Assembly: GCA_963840665.1 (NCBI GenBank)
Contig: CAWIZO010000006.1
Span: 434,001 to 498,000, forward strand
From: DATFTE01 sp963840665
Lineage (GTDB): Bacteria; Acidobacteriota; Terriglobia; Terriglobales; Acidobacteriaceae
DNA: 64,000 bases
Direction: 5' to 3'
The notes under the pieces are model-generated. The model had not been told where the DNA came from. It saw only the letters and a list, made by a program, of their open reading frames with translations, and did no database searches. The position numbers and the translations under genes are program-made. Below, in pieces: positions 8,276 to 17,019 of this stretch (positions are counted from its first letter, which is position 1; each line of letters opens with the position of its first letter).

Positions 8276-8761
8276 TTATAGCAGCGTCAGTTGGCGGCGC
8301 TCCAGGGCAAGCAGCTTTTCTTTGATGGGGAGGCCTCCGCCGTACCCGGTGAGTTTGCCATTGCTGCCAATGACGCGGTGACAGGGGATGATGATGGGGA
8401 TAGGGTTAGAACCATTGGCGAGGCCCACGGCACGCGAGGCATTAGGGTTGCCGATCCGTTGGGCGAGTTGGCCGTAAGAAATCGTCTCTCCGAAGGGGAT
8501 ATCGCAAAGCCGTCGCCAGACCTTCTGCTGAAAATCGGTGCCCTCGGGAGCGAGGGGGAGATCGAAGGCTTCCAGCTTGCCCGCGAAATAAGCACGCAGT
8601 TGACGGATAACCTCCGTCAGCGGGCGGGCGTCTTCGCGCCAATCGGATTCTGGAGGGTGAGCACGTTTGCTGGACATGAATTCGATGCGGCGCAATCCGG
8701 TTTCGTCGGCCGCGAGAAGCAGCTGGCCGATCGGGCTATCCATTTGGGTGTAGCTGGTCAT
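8276..8761 (-). CDS. ogt: Methylated-DNA-[protein]-cysteine S-methyltransferase
   Basis: 161 aa. It carries the family signature IIIPCHRVIGSNGKLTGYGG, with the acceptor Cys in PCHR at about 125, and the helix-turn-helix segment FGETISYGQLAQRIGNPNASRAVG. It repairs O6-alkylguanine and O4-alkylthymine by irreversible transfer of the alkyl group to its own Cys. The start codon at 8761 lies 10 bp after the stop of the upstream Ada/AlkA gene on the same strand, so the two are very probably co-transcribed as an alkylation-damage operon. Confidence 0.95.
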   Translation of the reverse strand: MTSYTQMDSPIGQLLLAADETGLRRIEFMSSKRAHPPESDWREDARPLTEVIRQLRAYFAGKLEAFDLPLAPEGTDFQQKVWRRLCDIPFGETISYGQLAQRIGNPNASRAVGLANGSNPIPIIIPCHRVIGSNGKLTGYGGGLPIKEKLLALERRQLTLL

Positions 8762-8771
8762 GATTCGTGCC

Positions 8772-10343
8772 TCACGGTGCCGTCCGCTGAAGCGGACTTT
8801 GTCGTTTGATGGGCGGTATCTCGGCGCTTACATGCAGGGCTAGTGTCTGCCGCCCATTTGGGGCTTGATGAACGGGGACGCCCGTCCCCCTATCAACTCT
8901 GCTTTGCCAGAGATACATAGCGGCGTAGGCGCGCCAAGGCCGCCATGCTTTTGAGCGCGCTTCCAGTTCGCGCGGGTTGTGCAGGTCCGTTGCATGCAGC
9001 AGTCCGAGATCGGCGGCAGGGAAGGCGTCTGGCTCCCCCAGTGCACGCATCGCGACGTATTGCGCGGTCCAATCGCCGATGCCGGGAATGGAGAGGAAGT
9101 GTCGCTTCCATTCTTCTACATCCGCAACTCCGTCGAAGCTGATTTCGTGCTCTGCGACCGCGCGTGCCAGAGAACGAATGGTGTTGGCCCGTGCGCGGGG
9201 CAATCCGATGCGGGCAACGTCGGCATCAGCGAGTTTTGCTGCACTGGGAAAGATGTGCGTCACTCCATGATTGCCGGTGCCGGGTGTACCGAACTCCCGG
9301 ACCAGCCTTCCCGCCAGCGTTGTGGCTCCGCGAACCGTGACCTGTTGGCCGAGAATGGCGCGGATCGCGAGTTCGAATCCGTCCCATGCGCCGGGTACGC
9401 GGAGGCCAGGGCGAGCGGCAATTGGTCGCGCGAGCAGCGGATCGCGGCGAAGGTGGCGCGTAATTTCCTGTGGCTCGGCGGCCAGATCAAACATGCGCCG
9501 CGCGCGTTCGACGATTAGAACCAGCGCGCGCGGGTCGGGAAAGTGGATGCGCAGAGCGACAGCTCCATTGTCGAGAGTTGCTTGCAACCAGCCCGCGTGG
9601 CCATCAAACTGGAGGCTTCGGCGATAACTCTCGTGCTCTATCACCTCCACGCCCGGTATCGCGCGGGGAGCGAGAAATTCCAGAAGGCCCTTCCAATCGA
9701 AAGGCGGGCGAAAACGAAGGAGAAAGCGATATTCGTCCTTTTCCTCGGCAGGCGCGCGACGGGCGAGGTTGCGGATGTGGGTAGGCGTGCGCCCGTAGGT
9801 CTTCTGAAATGTCGCATTGAAACGGCGCACGCTGCCGAAACCCGAGGCGAGCGCGACTTCGTTCATCGGGAGCGCAGTCTCGTCGATCAGTTTTTTCGCG
9901 AAGTGCAGACGGCGCGTTTGCGCAATGGCGATCGGCGTTGCGCCGAGGTGTTGCAGGAACAGTCGGCGCAAGTGACGCGAGCCGATCCCGACGCGGGCGG
10001 CCAGCGAATCAATGCTGCCGTCTTCGAGTGCGCTTTCACTGATCAGTCGCAACGCGCGTGAGACCGTGGCGGAAGTTCCAAGCCATGCCGGGGTTCCCGG
10101 AGAACATTCGGGCCGGCAACGCAGGCAGGGGCGGAATCCAGCCTCGGCCGCCGCTGCCGCACTCGGGTAGTAGCGCACATTCTTTTCTTTCGGCGAGCGC
10201 ACCGGGCAGATGGGGCGGCAATAAACGCCCGTGGTCGCGACGGCGACGAAGAAGCGTCCGTCGAAGCGCGGATCGCGCGCCAGGCGGGCGCGAGAACAAG
10301 TTGTGGAATCGAGTTGCACGATGCTGGAACCACCATAAAACAA
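8772..10343 (-). CDS. Ada-AraC-AlkA fusion: alkylation-responsive regulator / 3-methyladenine DNA glycosylase II
   Basis: 523 aa with three modules. Residues 1-85 are an Ada metal-binding domain (TTGVYCRPICPVRSPKEKN and FRPCLRCRPE, giving four Cys, one of them the methyl acceptor). Residues about 95-190 are an AraC-type helix-turn-helix (GSRHLRRLFLQHLGATP, SGFGSVRRFNATFQKTYGRTP). Residues about 215-490 are an AlkA N-domain and an HhH-GPD glycosylase with ILGQQVTVRGATTLAG, SIPGIGDWTAQYVAMRALG and the catalytic Asp in FPAADLGL. It should sense methylphosphotriesters, activate its operon and excise alkylated bases. The last ~25 residues are probably read-through into a repeat hairpin (GGGGACG-CCC-GTCCCC at about 8876-8891). 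Confidence 0.95.
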   Translation of the reverse strand: MFYGGSSIVQLDSTTCSRARLARDPRFDGRFFVAVATTGVYCRPICPVRSPKEKNVRYYPSAAAAAEAGFRPCLRCRPECSPGTPAWLGTSATVSRALRLISESALEDGSIDSLAARVGIGSRHLRRLFLQHLGATPIAIAQTRRLHFAKKLIDETALPMNEVALASGFGSVRRFNATFQKTYGRTPTHIRNLARRAPAEEKDEYRFLLRFRPPFDWKGLLEFLAPRAIPGVEVIEHESYRRSLQFDGHAGWLQATLDNGAVALRIHFPDPRALVLIVERARRMFDLAAEPQEITRHLRRDPLLARPIAARPGLRVPGAWDGFELAIRAILGQQVTVRGATTLAGRLVREFGTPGTGNHGVTHIFPSAAKLADADVARIGLPRARANTIRSLARAVAEHEISFDGVADVEEWKRHFLSIPGIGDWTAQYVAMRALGEPDAFPAADLGLLHATDLHNPRELEARSKAWRPWRAYAAMYLWQSRVDRGTGVPVHQAPNGRQTLALHVSAEIPPIKRQSPLQRTAP

Positions 10344-10375
10344 TCGCGGGGAAATGGCTGGCCATTTTCGGACAT

Positions 10376-12469
10376 CTATCTTAAAGCTGCGCTGGCCTGG
10401 TCGCGACGCTTGGCCTGGATTTCGATATAGACGTTTACCAGCGAGACTGCCGCGGGAGTTACTCCGGGAATGCGGGAGGCGTGACCCAGAGTGCGCGGGC
10501 GGATCTTCAGCAACTTCTCCTGCATTTCGCGCGATAGGCCGCTCACCGACTTGTAGTCGAACCAGTCGGGAATATTGCGCTGCTCTGACTTCTTCAGGCG
10601 ATCAATAGCCCGCTGTTGCTGGCTGAGATAGCCCGCGTACTTGATTTCCGTTTCTACCGATTTCAAGTCGTTGCGTATCGAAGCAGAAAGAGCGGCCACG
10701 GATTCGCGCGGATTTTCACGGATTTCTTCGGTAGCAAAAAACTTCGGGTCGAGCTCGCGCAAGATTTCGGCGAGTTGTTCAATGGTTACTTCCGGACGCT
10801 TGAGTAACTGCGCCAACGGTTGGCCCAGAGCTGAGGTGAGATCAACGGCGGGAACGCAAGGTCCTTCGACTTCGTTCGGCTGCGCCTCACTTCGCTCGGG
10901 ATGGCAATCGGAGAATCGCTCCAGCAGCGCTGCCGTCAGCTTGGTTTTCTCGAGCGTCGTCTTCATCGTCTCCAGGCGCGCTTGCTTCGCTTGAAAATCC
11001 GACCACGCGGCGTCGTTGATTAATCCAACTCGGCGGCCGTGGGGAGTGAGGCGGCGATCGGCGTTGTCGATGCGCAGATGCAGGCGGAACTCGGCGCGCG
11101 AAGTGAACATGCGGTAGGGCTCATTAGTGCCCTTCGAAATGAGGTCGTCGATCAGGATAGCGGTGTAGGCCTCGGTGCGGTCAAGGATGAGCGGCGGCTG
11201 GTTCTTCACCTTGAGTGCGGCATTGATCCCCGCCATCAGCCCCTGGCACGCGGCCTCTTCGTAGCCGCTGGTGCCGTTGATTTGTCCCGCGAGAAAGAGC
11301 CCCGCAATCTTCTTGGTCTCGAGCGTGCGCTCCAGTTCCGTCGGATCGATCGAGTCGTATTCGATGGCGTAGCCGGGACGCAACATGTCGGCGTTTTCGA
11401 GCCCGGGAATCGACTTCAAGATCGCGAGCTGCACATCAATCGGCAACGACGTACTCATGCCGTTGACGTAGACCTCGTGCGTGTTCAGGCCCTCAGGCTC
11501 GAGGAAAAGCTGGTGCGTCGTCTTGTCAGGAAACTTGACAATTTTGTCTTCGATCGACGGGCAATAGCGTGGTCCGATCGACTGAATCTGCCCGCTATAC
11601 ATTGGCGAGCGATGGACATTCTCGCGAATCACGCGGTGAGTTTCTTCGGTAGTGAACGCGATATAGCATGGCACCTGTTTGTCATGATTCGTGACACGGC
11701 GGGTGCGGAAGCTGAAGGGCGTGGGATCGATATCGCCGGGCTGCTCCTGGAAGCGGGACCAGTCGATGGAGCGTCCATCGAGCCGAGGAGGCGTACCAGT
11801 CTTCAGGCGGCATCCGCGCAGACCGAGTTTCTTAAGGGCTTCGCCGAGCAGCACGGCAGGCGGCTCGCCGGATCGTCCCGCGGGATATTGTTGTTCTCCG
11901 CAGTGGATCAGGCCGTTGAGGAAAGTGCCTGTCGTGATGATGACGGCGGAGGCGCCGACCGTGCGGCCGTCGCGCAGGCGAATGCCTATGCAGTCGTCAG
12001 TCGCAAGTCGTCGGTCTTCAGCAAAATCAGACTGTTCGTCGGTTTTCGCTGTCGACTGACGACCGACGACCGACGACTGCAGAATTAACTCCGCGACTTC
12101 GGCTTGCTTGATTTTGAGATTCGGCTCTGACTCCAGCACCTCGCGCATCTTGATGCGATAGGCCTGCTTGTCGCATTGGGCGCGAGGAGACCAGACGGCG
12201 GGGCCGCGCGAAGTGTTGAGCAGGCGAAACTGGATGCCGACCGCGTCGGTGACTTCTCCCATGATGCCGCCGAGAGCATCGACTTCGCGGACCAGGTGCC
12301 CCTTGGCGATGCCGCCGATCGCGGGATTGCAGGACATTTGCGCGATAAGGTCGAGATTCAGCGTATAGAGCGCGGTCTTCAGTCCCATGCGGGCGGAGGC
12401 CATGGCGGCCTCGCATCCGGCGTGTCCGGCGCCGACCACGACTACGTCGAATTGTTCGGTGAACTGCAT
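10376..12469 (-). CDS. mnmG: tRNA uridine-5-carboxymethylaminomethyl modification enzyme MnmG (GidA), with repeat-derived insertions
   Basis: 697 aa from the ATG at 12469. The N-terminal FAD site is VVVVGAGHAGCEAAMASARMG. Also present are SCNPAIGGIAKGHLVREVDALGG, the catalytic Cys region NTSRGPAVWSPRAQCDK, SGYEEAACQGLMAGINAA, and the C-terminal tRNA/MnmE-binding helices (IPGVTPAAVSLVNVYIE). With MnmE it makes cmnm5U34 in wobble tRNAs. It is about 70 residues longer than usual because three repeat-derived peptides are inserted in frame: residues about 129-158 (12083-11996), 518-542 (10915-10843) and 578-593 (10735-10690). These are discussed as findings. All active-site motifs are intact, so the enzyme is probably functional. 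Confidence 0.96.
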   Translation of the reverse strand: MQFTEQFDVVVVGAGHAGCEAAMASARMGLKTALYTLNLDLIAQMSCNPAIGGIAKGHLVREVDALGGIMGEVTDAVGIQFRLLNTSRGPAVWSPRAQCDKQAYRIKMREVLESEPNLKIKQAEVAELILQSSVVGRQSTAKTDEQSDFAEDRRLATDDCIGIRLRDGRTVGASAVIITTGTFLNGLIHCGEQQYPAGRSGEPPAVLLGEALKKLGLRGCRLKTGTPPRLDGRSIDWSRFQEQPGDIDPTPFSFRTRRVTNHDKQVPCYIAFTTEETHRVIRENVHRSPMYSGQIQSIGPRYCPSIEDKIVKFPDKTTHQLFLEPEGLNTHEVYVNGMSTSLPIDVQLAILKSIPGLENADMLRPGYAIEYDSIDPTELERTLETKKIAGLFLAGQINGTSGYEEAACQGLMAGINAALKVKNQPPLILDRTEAYTAILIDDLISKGTNEPYRMFTSRAEFRLHLRIDNADRRLTPHGRRVGLINDAAWSDFQAKQARLETMKTTLEKTKLTAALLERFSDCHPERSEAQPNEVEGPCVPAVDLTSALGQPLAQLLKRPEVTIEQLAEILRELDPKFFATEEIRENPRESVAALSASIRNDLKSVETEIKYAGYLSQQQRAIDRLKKSEQRNIPDWFDYKSVSGLSREMQEKLLKIRPRTLGHASRIPGVTPAAVSLVNVYIEIQAKRRDQASAALR

Positions 12470-12612
12470 GGTTGCCGGGAACCCCACTAGAGCTATTCTA
12501 GCAACCAATTGCGGGTTCCTCTTCGTCGCGAGGACAAAAGCCTTTGACCGCAGAGGGCGCAAAGGGGCGCAGAGGTCGTTGAGAAGAAGCGGTGGTCGGC
12601 GGGACGCCGGTG

Positions 12613-13512
12613 CTACTTAAATGGCCCACCGATGTCGGTGAAGCTTGCTTCCTGCCACTCGGATGAAGGCAGATACCAGTTGCTGGCGCCGGCTTCGTGA
12701 TTGTTGCCGTCTGAGCCCGCCCAGGGAACCTTCGAGTCGCGCCAATAGTCCATGCCCACCTGCAGCAGCGCCCCGGGTGAAATGCGGGCGCGCACTCTCA
12801 CCGTGCACCCTTCGAACTTGCCCGGCGGGATTATAGGACGCGGCGACGGTGGCCAGAAGTGCCACACGCGGTCCGTTCGCTCGCCGACATGAAGGATAAC
12901 AATGTCGTGGTTTGAGTGGTAGGCAAAGGGCATCGCGTCATGAAAGTTGCCACGCGCGAACCACGGATGCCGGAGATACAGGCCGCCGCGCAAGCTTCCG
13001 CTATCATCGTTCAGAGTGATGTCCTTGCCATCGACGCGGCAAGACAAGCGGACGGAAGCAATCTCAACTCTTGCGGATTCATAACCCGCTACGCGAGTGT
13101 CGGCAATCGCAATCCCCCATAGCAACACGGAATGAAAGGGCCACGGCGGAGGAACGACATTCACGTAGCCGCCCTGCCATCCCACATCGTCGGGGACGCG
13201 CGCGTCGTTGCGCACAAGAAACGCGATCGGTGATGTCGATTGCCCGTGTGGAGTGACGACAGTGATGCGATCCTCAGCAACCCAGCGCGGAACGATGGCG
13301 ATCACCTTCTCGGCAGAAATCACTTTGAAGGTCGCGGCGGATTTTCCGAATAACACCGAAGTCGCGCTTTCCAGATTCGTTCCCGAAATCTCAACCCGCG
13401 AACCCTCTGATCCGCTGGTCGGAGAGATCGCAATAATGCGCGTCTGTGCGAACGCCGCAGTAGAGAGAAGAATCCACAGGCAAGATCGCGATAGGGACGA
13501 CCGGAAGCGCAT
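12613..13512 (-). CDS. Secreted protein with N-terminal IPT/TIG domain
   Basis: 299 aa with a signal peptide (about residues 1-22, ending AAFAQ). An Ig-like IPT/TIG domain follows: IIAISPTSGSEGSRVEISGTNLESATSVLFGKSAATFKV split across residues 24-62, ending VVTPHGQSTSP. The remaining ~190 residues are aromatic-rich (PPPWPFHSVLLWG, RVWHFWPPSPRP, WYLPSSEWQEASF) and of unknown type. It is likely exported and surface or periplasmic, perhaps carbohydrate- or protein-binding. The partner is unknown. Confidence 0.75.
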   Translation of the reverse strand: MRFRSSLSRSCLWILLSTAAFAQTRIIAISPTSGSEGSRVEISGTNLESATSVLFGKSAATFKVISAEKVIAIVPRWVAEDRITVVTPHGQSTSPIAFLVRNDARVPDDVGWQGGYVNVVPPPWPFHSVLLWGIAIADTRVAGYESARVEIASVRLSCRVDGKDITLNDDSGSLRGGLYLRHPWFARGNFHDAMPFAYHSNHDIVILHVGERTDRVWHFWPPSPRPIIPPGKFEGCTVRVRARISPGALLQVGMDYWRDSKVPWAGSDGNNHEAGASNWYLPSSEWQEASFTDIGGPFK

Positions 13513-13700
13513 AAATCAACAGATTTCTATCTTGCTGAAAGATCAGGGGGATCGTCTGTGATGGCTGAACTTGGCGGACGTTTGTCACAGCCTGACTGCT
13601 TTTCGAGCGTGTATATTGGGGGCTCTTAAATTGAAATGTGTATCGGTGTTTGGCCCAAGACTAACGACGAACGACCAACGACTCAAGGGGAGTGAGCACC

Positions 13701-14402
13701 ATGACTAGTCAGCAATTTTTCGAGGAACTCGATCGCCGCATCGCAAAATATGACCTGCTCTGCCATCCGTTTTACAAGGCTTGGAGCGCAGGCGAGCTAA
13801 CCCAGGAAGATCTTCGCGAGTATGCGAAGGACTACTACCATCACGTGGAAGCTTTTCCGACATACCTTGCGGAATTCGGCATCCGTCTGGACGAAGGTGA
13901 GTTGCGCCGCGCGGTTCTCGCCAACATGCTCGATGAAAAAGGCGGAGACGATGTTTATGGAGAGTCGGGGCGCTCGCACTCCGAATTATGGTTGGATTTC
14001 GTCGAAGGCATGGGCGCAAGCCGCGAGATGTGGATGCACGAACCCGTGAAGGAAGTCCGGCAGCTCACGGACTTCTTCCATCGCACCGCCGACCAGGGAT
14101 CGGCCGAAGAATGCCTGGCAGCGTTTTACGCCTACGAATCGCAGGTGCCGCGCGTGGCGAAAGAAAAAGCTCGCGGACTGAAAGAAATGTACGGCGCCAA
14201 CGACAAGACCTGCGGCTACTTCACCCTGCACACTACGGCGGACGTTTACCACTCGCGAACATGGAAGCAGCAGTTGGCCAAGCGAGTCGTGGCGAATCCC
14301 GCGTCCGAGGAAAAAGCGCTGCAGGCGGCGGAAAATGCGGCTAAGGCGCTATGGAAAGCGTTGGATGGGATTGAGCAGCGCCGGTTGGTGAAGGCGGCCT
14401 AG
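13701..14402 (+). CDS. CADD-family protein (PqqC/TenA-like diiron or Fe/Mn oxygenase fold; putative pABA synthase)
   Basis: 233 aa from the ATG at 13701, which has GGGGAG 8-9 bp upstream; an in-frame GTG three codons earlier is less likely. An all-helical haem-oxygenase-like fold with metal-binding motifs YYHHVEAFPTYL (Glu/His) and HTTADVYHS (His-x3-Asp-x2-His), plus the Tyr-containing HPFYKAW segment, matches chlamydial CADD (CT610). That protein makes p-aminobenzoate by sacrificing its own Tyr and Lys residues. The role in folate synthesis is therefore inferred by homology; no folate genes are adjacent. The gene is intact with a terminator just downstream. Confidence 0.8.
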   Translation: MTSQQFFEELDRRIAKYDLLCHPFYKAWSAGELTQEDLREYAKDYYHHVEAFPTYLAEFGIRLDEGELRRAVLANMLDEKGGDDVYGESGRSHSELWLDFVEGMGASREMWMHEPVKEVRQLTDFFHRTADQGSAEECLAAFYAYESQVPRVAKEKARGLKEMYGANDKTCGYFTLHTTADVYHSRTWKQQLAKRVVANPASEEKALQAAENAAKALWKALDGIEQRRLVKAA

Positions 14403-14443
14403 AACCTTGTCGATCTGCGATTTTCGATTGCCGATTTAAAAAC

Positions 14444-14473
14444 AGCCGCGGGCGGATTCCGCGGCTTTCTTTA
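14444..14473 (+). terminator. Rho-independent terminator after the CADD-like gene
   Basis: A perfect 8-bp GC stem AGCCGCGG/CCGCGGCT with a 7-nt loop is followed by TTTCTTTATTT. Confidence 0.85.
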
Positions 14474-14507
14474 TTTGTAAAACCTCGGGAGATATACTCC
14501 CCTCGCT

Positions 14508-15590
14508 ATGTCCGTTCTCCGTTCCCTAGTCCTGTTGCTTCTGCTCAGCCCGGCATTCGCTCAGGGCGAACCCGACAATCATGCCAAACATTCGAAGGCT
14601 GAAGTTACACGCATCATGGACCTTGCCACCTCCGGCGACCCCAAAGCCCAAGCCGCGTTGGGACAAGCCTATGCCGACGGGAATGGTGTGGCTCAGAATT
14701 TCGATCTGGCGTTGAAGTGGTATCACAAGGCTGCTGATCAAGGAGACGCAAACGCAGAAAACGAAATAGGAGTGATGTACCGCACTGGAAGCGGCGTCGA
14801 GAAGAGTAAGGAACAGGCGGTCGCGTGGTACCGCGAGGCGGCGCGCCAAGGCAACGGCCAAGCCATGTTCAACCTGGGAGCGGCTTACTACAACGGGGAT
14901 GGGCTTGATGTGAGCGATGTCGCGGCTTACGCGTGGTTCACGCTGGGAAAAGAGGCGGGAGCGAAGAATGCGATTGACGCCGTTGCGCGCATGGACAACG
15001 AACTTCCTGCTGCGACCACCAACGCCGGGCTCAGGATGATTGCCGAGATGTATGCCGAGGGCGGTCAGGTCAAGCAGAACGACGCGGAATCGATTCGCTG
15101 GTACCGCAAAGCCTGCGAACGCGGCGATCCGGAAGCGCAAGTAAAGCTGGCGTCGCTGCTCATCGAAGGCCACGGAGTCGCCAAGGATTACGCCGAGGGG
15201 CGAAAGTGGTGCGAGGCGGCGGCCAAACAGAATTCTCCGGGTGGCCAGGCTTGTATGGGATATCTGTATCGCTCCGGATTAGGTATCGACAAGAATCCGA
15301 GCGAAGCAGTCAAGTATCTGACGCAAGCCGCCCAGGCAAACCACGCCATCGCGGCGCGCATGCTTGGAGAAATGCACGAAACGGGAGAAGCGGGCAAAGT
15401 CGACCGCGTGGAAGCCCTGCTGTGGTATCTGCGAGCCGCGATGGTGGGAGACAAGCCGGCGCGATCCGACGCAATAAAGCTGAAAGCGTCGATGGAGCCG
15501 GGGGAATGGAGCAAAGCGCAGAAGCGGATGCGCGAACAGAGAATGGATCCGCAAAAGGTGGAAGCGTTTCTGCAGGCGGGGAACTCGTGA
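14508..15590 (+). CDS. Secreted Sel1-like (SLR) repeat protein
   Basis: 360 aa with a signal peptide (residues 1-18, ending SPAFAQ) and about seven to eight Sel1/TPR-like helical repeats of 36 residues. Examples are AQAALGQAYADGNGVAQNFD, AENEIGVMYRTGSGVEKSKE, AQVKLASLLIEGHGVAKDYA and ACMGYLYRSGLGIDKNPSEA. Such solenoids are protein-protein adaptors in the periplasm or envelope. The repeat at about residues 130-165 is degenerate (AYAWFTLGKEAG). It is intact and precedes a thioesterase gene by 57 bp on the same strand. No partner can be named. Confidence 0.9.
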   Translation: MSVLRSLVLLLLLSPAFAQGEPDNHAKHSKAEVTRIMDLATSGDPKAQAALGQAYADGNGVAQNFDLALKWYHKAADQGDANAENEIGVMYRTGSGVEKSKEQAVAWYREAARQGNGQAMFNLGAAYYNGDGLDVSDVAAYAWFTLGKEAGAKNAIDAVARMDNELPAATTNAGLRMIAEMYAEGGQVKQNDAESIRWYRKACERGDPEAQVKLASLLIEGHGVAKDYAEGRKWCEAAAKQNSPGGQACMGYLYRSGLGIDKNPSEAVKYLTQAAQANHAIAARMLGEMHETGEAGKVDRVEALLWYLRAAMVGDKPARSDAIKLKASMEPGEWSKAQKRMREQRMDPQKVEAFLQAGNS

Positions 15591-15650
15591 GAGTCCTGGT
15601 TGCCCACGATCCGCTAAAATTATGGGCTCTTTCGTTCTTGCGAGGACATG

Positions 15651-16040
15651 ATGAAAGCTGTGCCCACCGGCGTGAAGGCGAGCGTGGAAGAAACCGTAGA
15701 GTTCAAACATACGTTGGCCTCGCGTTTTCCCGAACTGCCTCCGGTGTATTCGACGCCTGACATGATTCGCCTGATGGAGACGGCGGCGTTTCATGCGCTC
15801 CAACCGTTTTGCGAGGGAGACGAGATCACCGTGGGGACCGCGATCAATATTGAACATCGCGCCGCCAGCGGGATCGGGGCTCGCATCCGCGTCGAAGCGG
15901 CGCTGCAATCGTTCGACGGCAAGTTCTACACTGTCCGAGTCACGGCTCATGACGACACGCAGGAAATCGGACGAGGCACCGTCGGGCGTGCTGTCGTGAG
16001 CGTGGGGAAGTTTATGGCGCGAATGAAAAGAAGCACTTAG
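15651..16040 (+). CDS. Hotdog-fold thioesterase (fluoroacetyl-CoA thioesterase FlK-like family)
   Basis: 129 aa; two adjacent ATGs (15648, 15651) are possible and GAGG suits the second. It is a single hotdog domain with the family pattern VEFKHTLASRFPELPPVYSTPDMIRLMETAAF, here seen as separate strands and a helix with the catalytic Glu in METAA, and GTAINIEHRAASGIGARIRV. FlK-like proteins hydrolyse short acyl-CoA thioesters; most family members have unknown substrates. The gene is intact and cytoplasmic. It ends exactly where an inverted interspersed repeat begins. Confidence 0.85.
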   Translation: MKAVPTGVKASVEETVEFKHTLASRFPELPPVYSTPDMIRLMETAAFHALQPFCEGDEITVGTAINIEHRAASGIGARIRVEAALQSFDGKFYTVRVTAHDDTQEIGRGTVGRAVVSVGKFMARMKRST

Positions 16041-16150
16041 CACTTGGCACTTAGCATTTAGCCCCCTCGCTCTCACCGGTTCCAAGAAGTTTTTTCAGTC
16101 CTGACGGGACGGTACAAGGGCCAAATGCCAAGTGCTAGTTGCTAAGTGCC
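16036..16150. repeat. Inverted pair of AGCACTTGGCACTTAGC repeats
   Basis: Two ~30-bp blocks in opposite orientation flank a ~62-bp spacer. The left block (16038-16060) contains AGCACTTGGCA and CACTTAGCA. The right block (16122-16150) contains the reverse complements TGCCAAGTGCT and TGCTAAGTGCC. The left block overlaps the last codon of the thioesterase gene. The arms can fold on each other, so it may act as a processing or termination structure. Confidence 0.75.
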
Positions 16151-16165
16151 GCGCAGCGAGGTTCC

Positions 16166-17015
16166 ATGCCCGACATCCAGTCTCAAAAATCGAACGCTCT
16201 CGTCTTCCGTGCGATGCATCAAGGCCCGAAGATTCTCGTCTTACCTAATGCATGGGACGTGGCCGGCGCGCGCATTTTCGAAGATGCGGGCTTCGGTGCG
16301 ATCGCGACTACCAGCGCTGGAATCGCATTCTCGCTGGGATATCCCGACGGGCAGAAGATTGCTCGTGACGAGATGCTGGCACGCGTGACGCGGATTGCTC
16401 GTGCAGTGAAGGTCCCGGTGACGGCGGATGTGGAGTCCGGCTACGGTAGCCGTCCTGAAGATGCGGCGCGAACGGCGCGTGAAGTCATCGAGGCAGGAGC
16501 GCGTGGGCATGAATCTCGAAGACTCCACCGGCGATCCGGTGAATCCGCTGGTCGATCTTTCTCTTCAGGTCGAGAAAATTCATGCCGTGCGGGAAGCTGC
16601 GCTCAAAACCGGAGTCTTGCTGGTGCTAAATGCACGCACCGATGTGTTCCTTTTGAAAGTTGGCGCCGAGGAGAAGCGATACGACGAAGCCGTGCGGCGG
16701 CTGGTGGCTTTCGTGATGCGGGGGCGGAGTGCGTGTTTGCTCCTGGCTTGAGTGATGCCAAAATCATCGAGCGCCTCGCGCATGGACGTGAAATGTCCAC
16801 TGAACATTCTGGCCGGGCCGGGTTTTCCGTCAGTGCCTGAGTTGGAGAAGCTGGGCGTGGCGCGGGTCTCGCTGGGTTCAGGTCCGATGCGGGCTACGCT
16901 TGGCCTCGTTCGCCGCATCGCCGAAGAACTGAAATCCGCGGGGACCTATGAAATGCTCGAAGGCGCCGTACCCTATGCGGACGTGAACGAATTGATGAAT
17001 GCGCGACCACACTAG
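16166..17015 (+). CDS. Isocitrate lyase/PEP phosphomutase superfamily enzyme, interrupted by three frameshifts
   Basis: Three frames together give one ~280-aa protein of the PEP mutase/methylisocitrate lyase superfamily: ILVLPNAWDVAGARIFEDAG, TTSAGIAFSLGYPDG, the metal site in TADVESGYGSRPEDA, GMNLEDSTGDPVNPLVDL, LNARTDVFLL, CVFAPGLSDAKIIERL and ILAGPGFPSVPELEKLGVAR. Breaks lie near 16502 (one base extra: GCGCGTGGGC for GCGGTGGGC), near 16722 (one base missing) and near 16785 (one extra). The members nearest in sequence are oxaloacetate decarboxylase-like or carboxyphosphonoenolpyruvate-mutase-like; the substrate is not certain. The breaks could be sequencing errors or a decaying gene. Confidence 0.85.
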
Positions 17016-17019
17016 ACTG

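Noticed and set aside
9365..9380. GAGTTCGAATCC, considered as a tRNA T-loop
   Set aside because: It lies inside the AlkA coding sequence on the other strand and no cloverleaf can be built around it.
16166..17015. Reading the broken PEP-mutase-like gene as a genuine pseudogene
   Set aside because: Three single-base indels in an otherwise conserved sequence match the error pattern seen in essential genes of the window, so decay is not proven.
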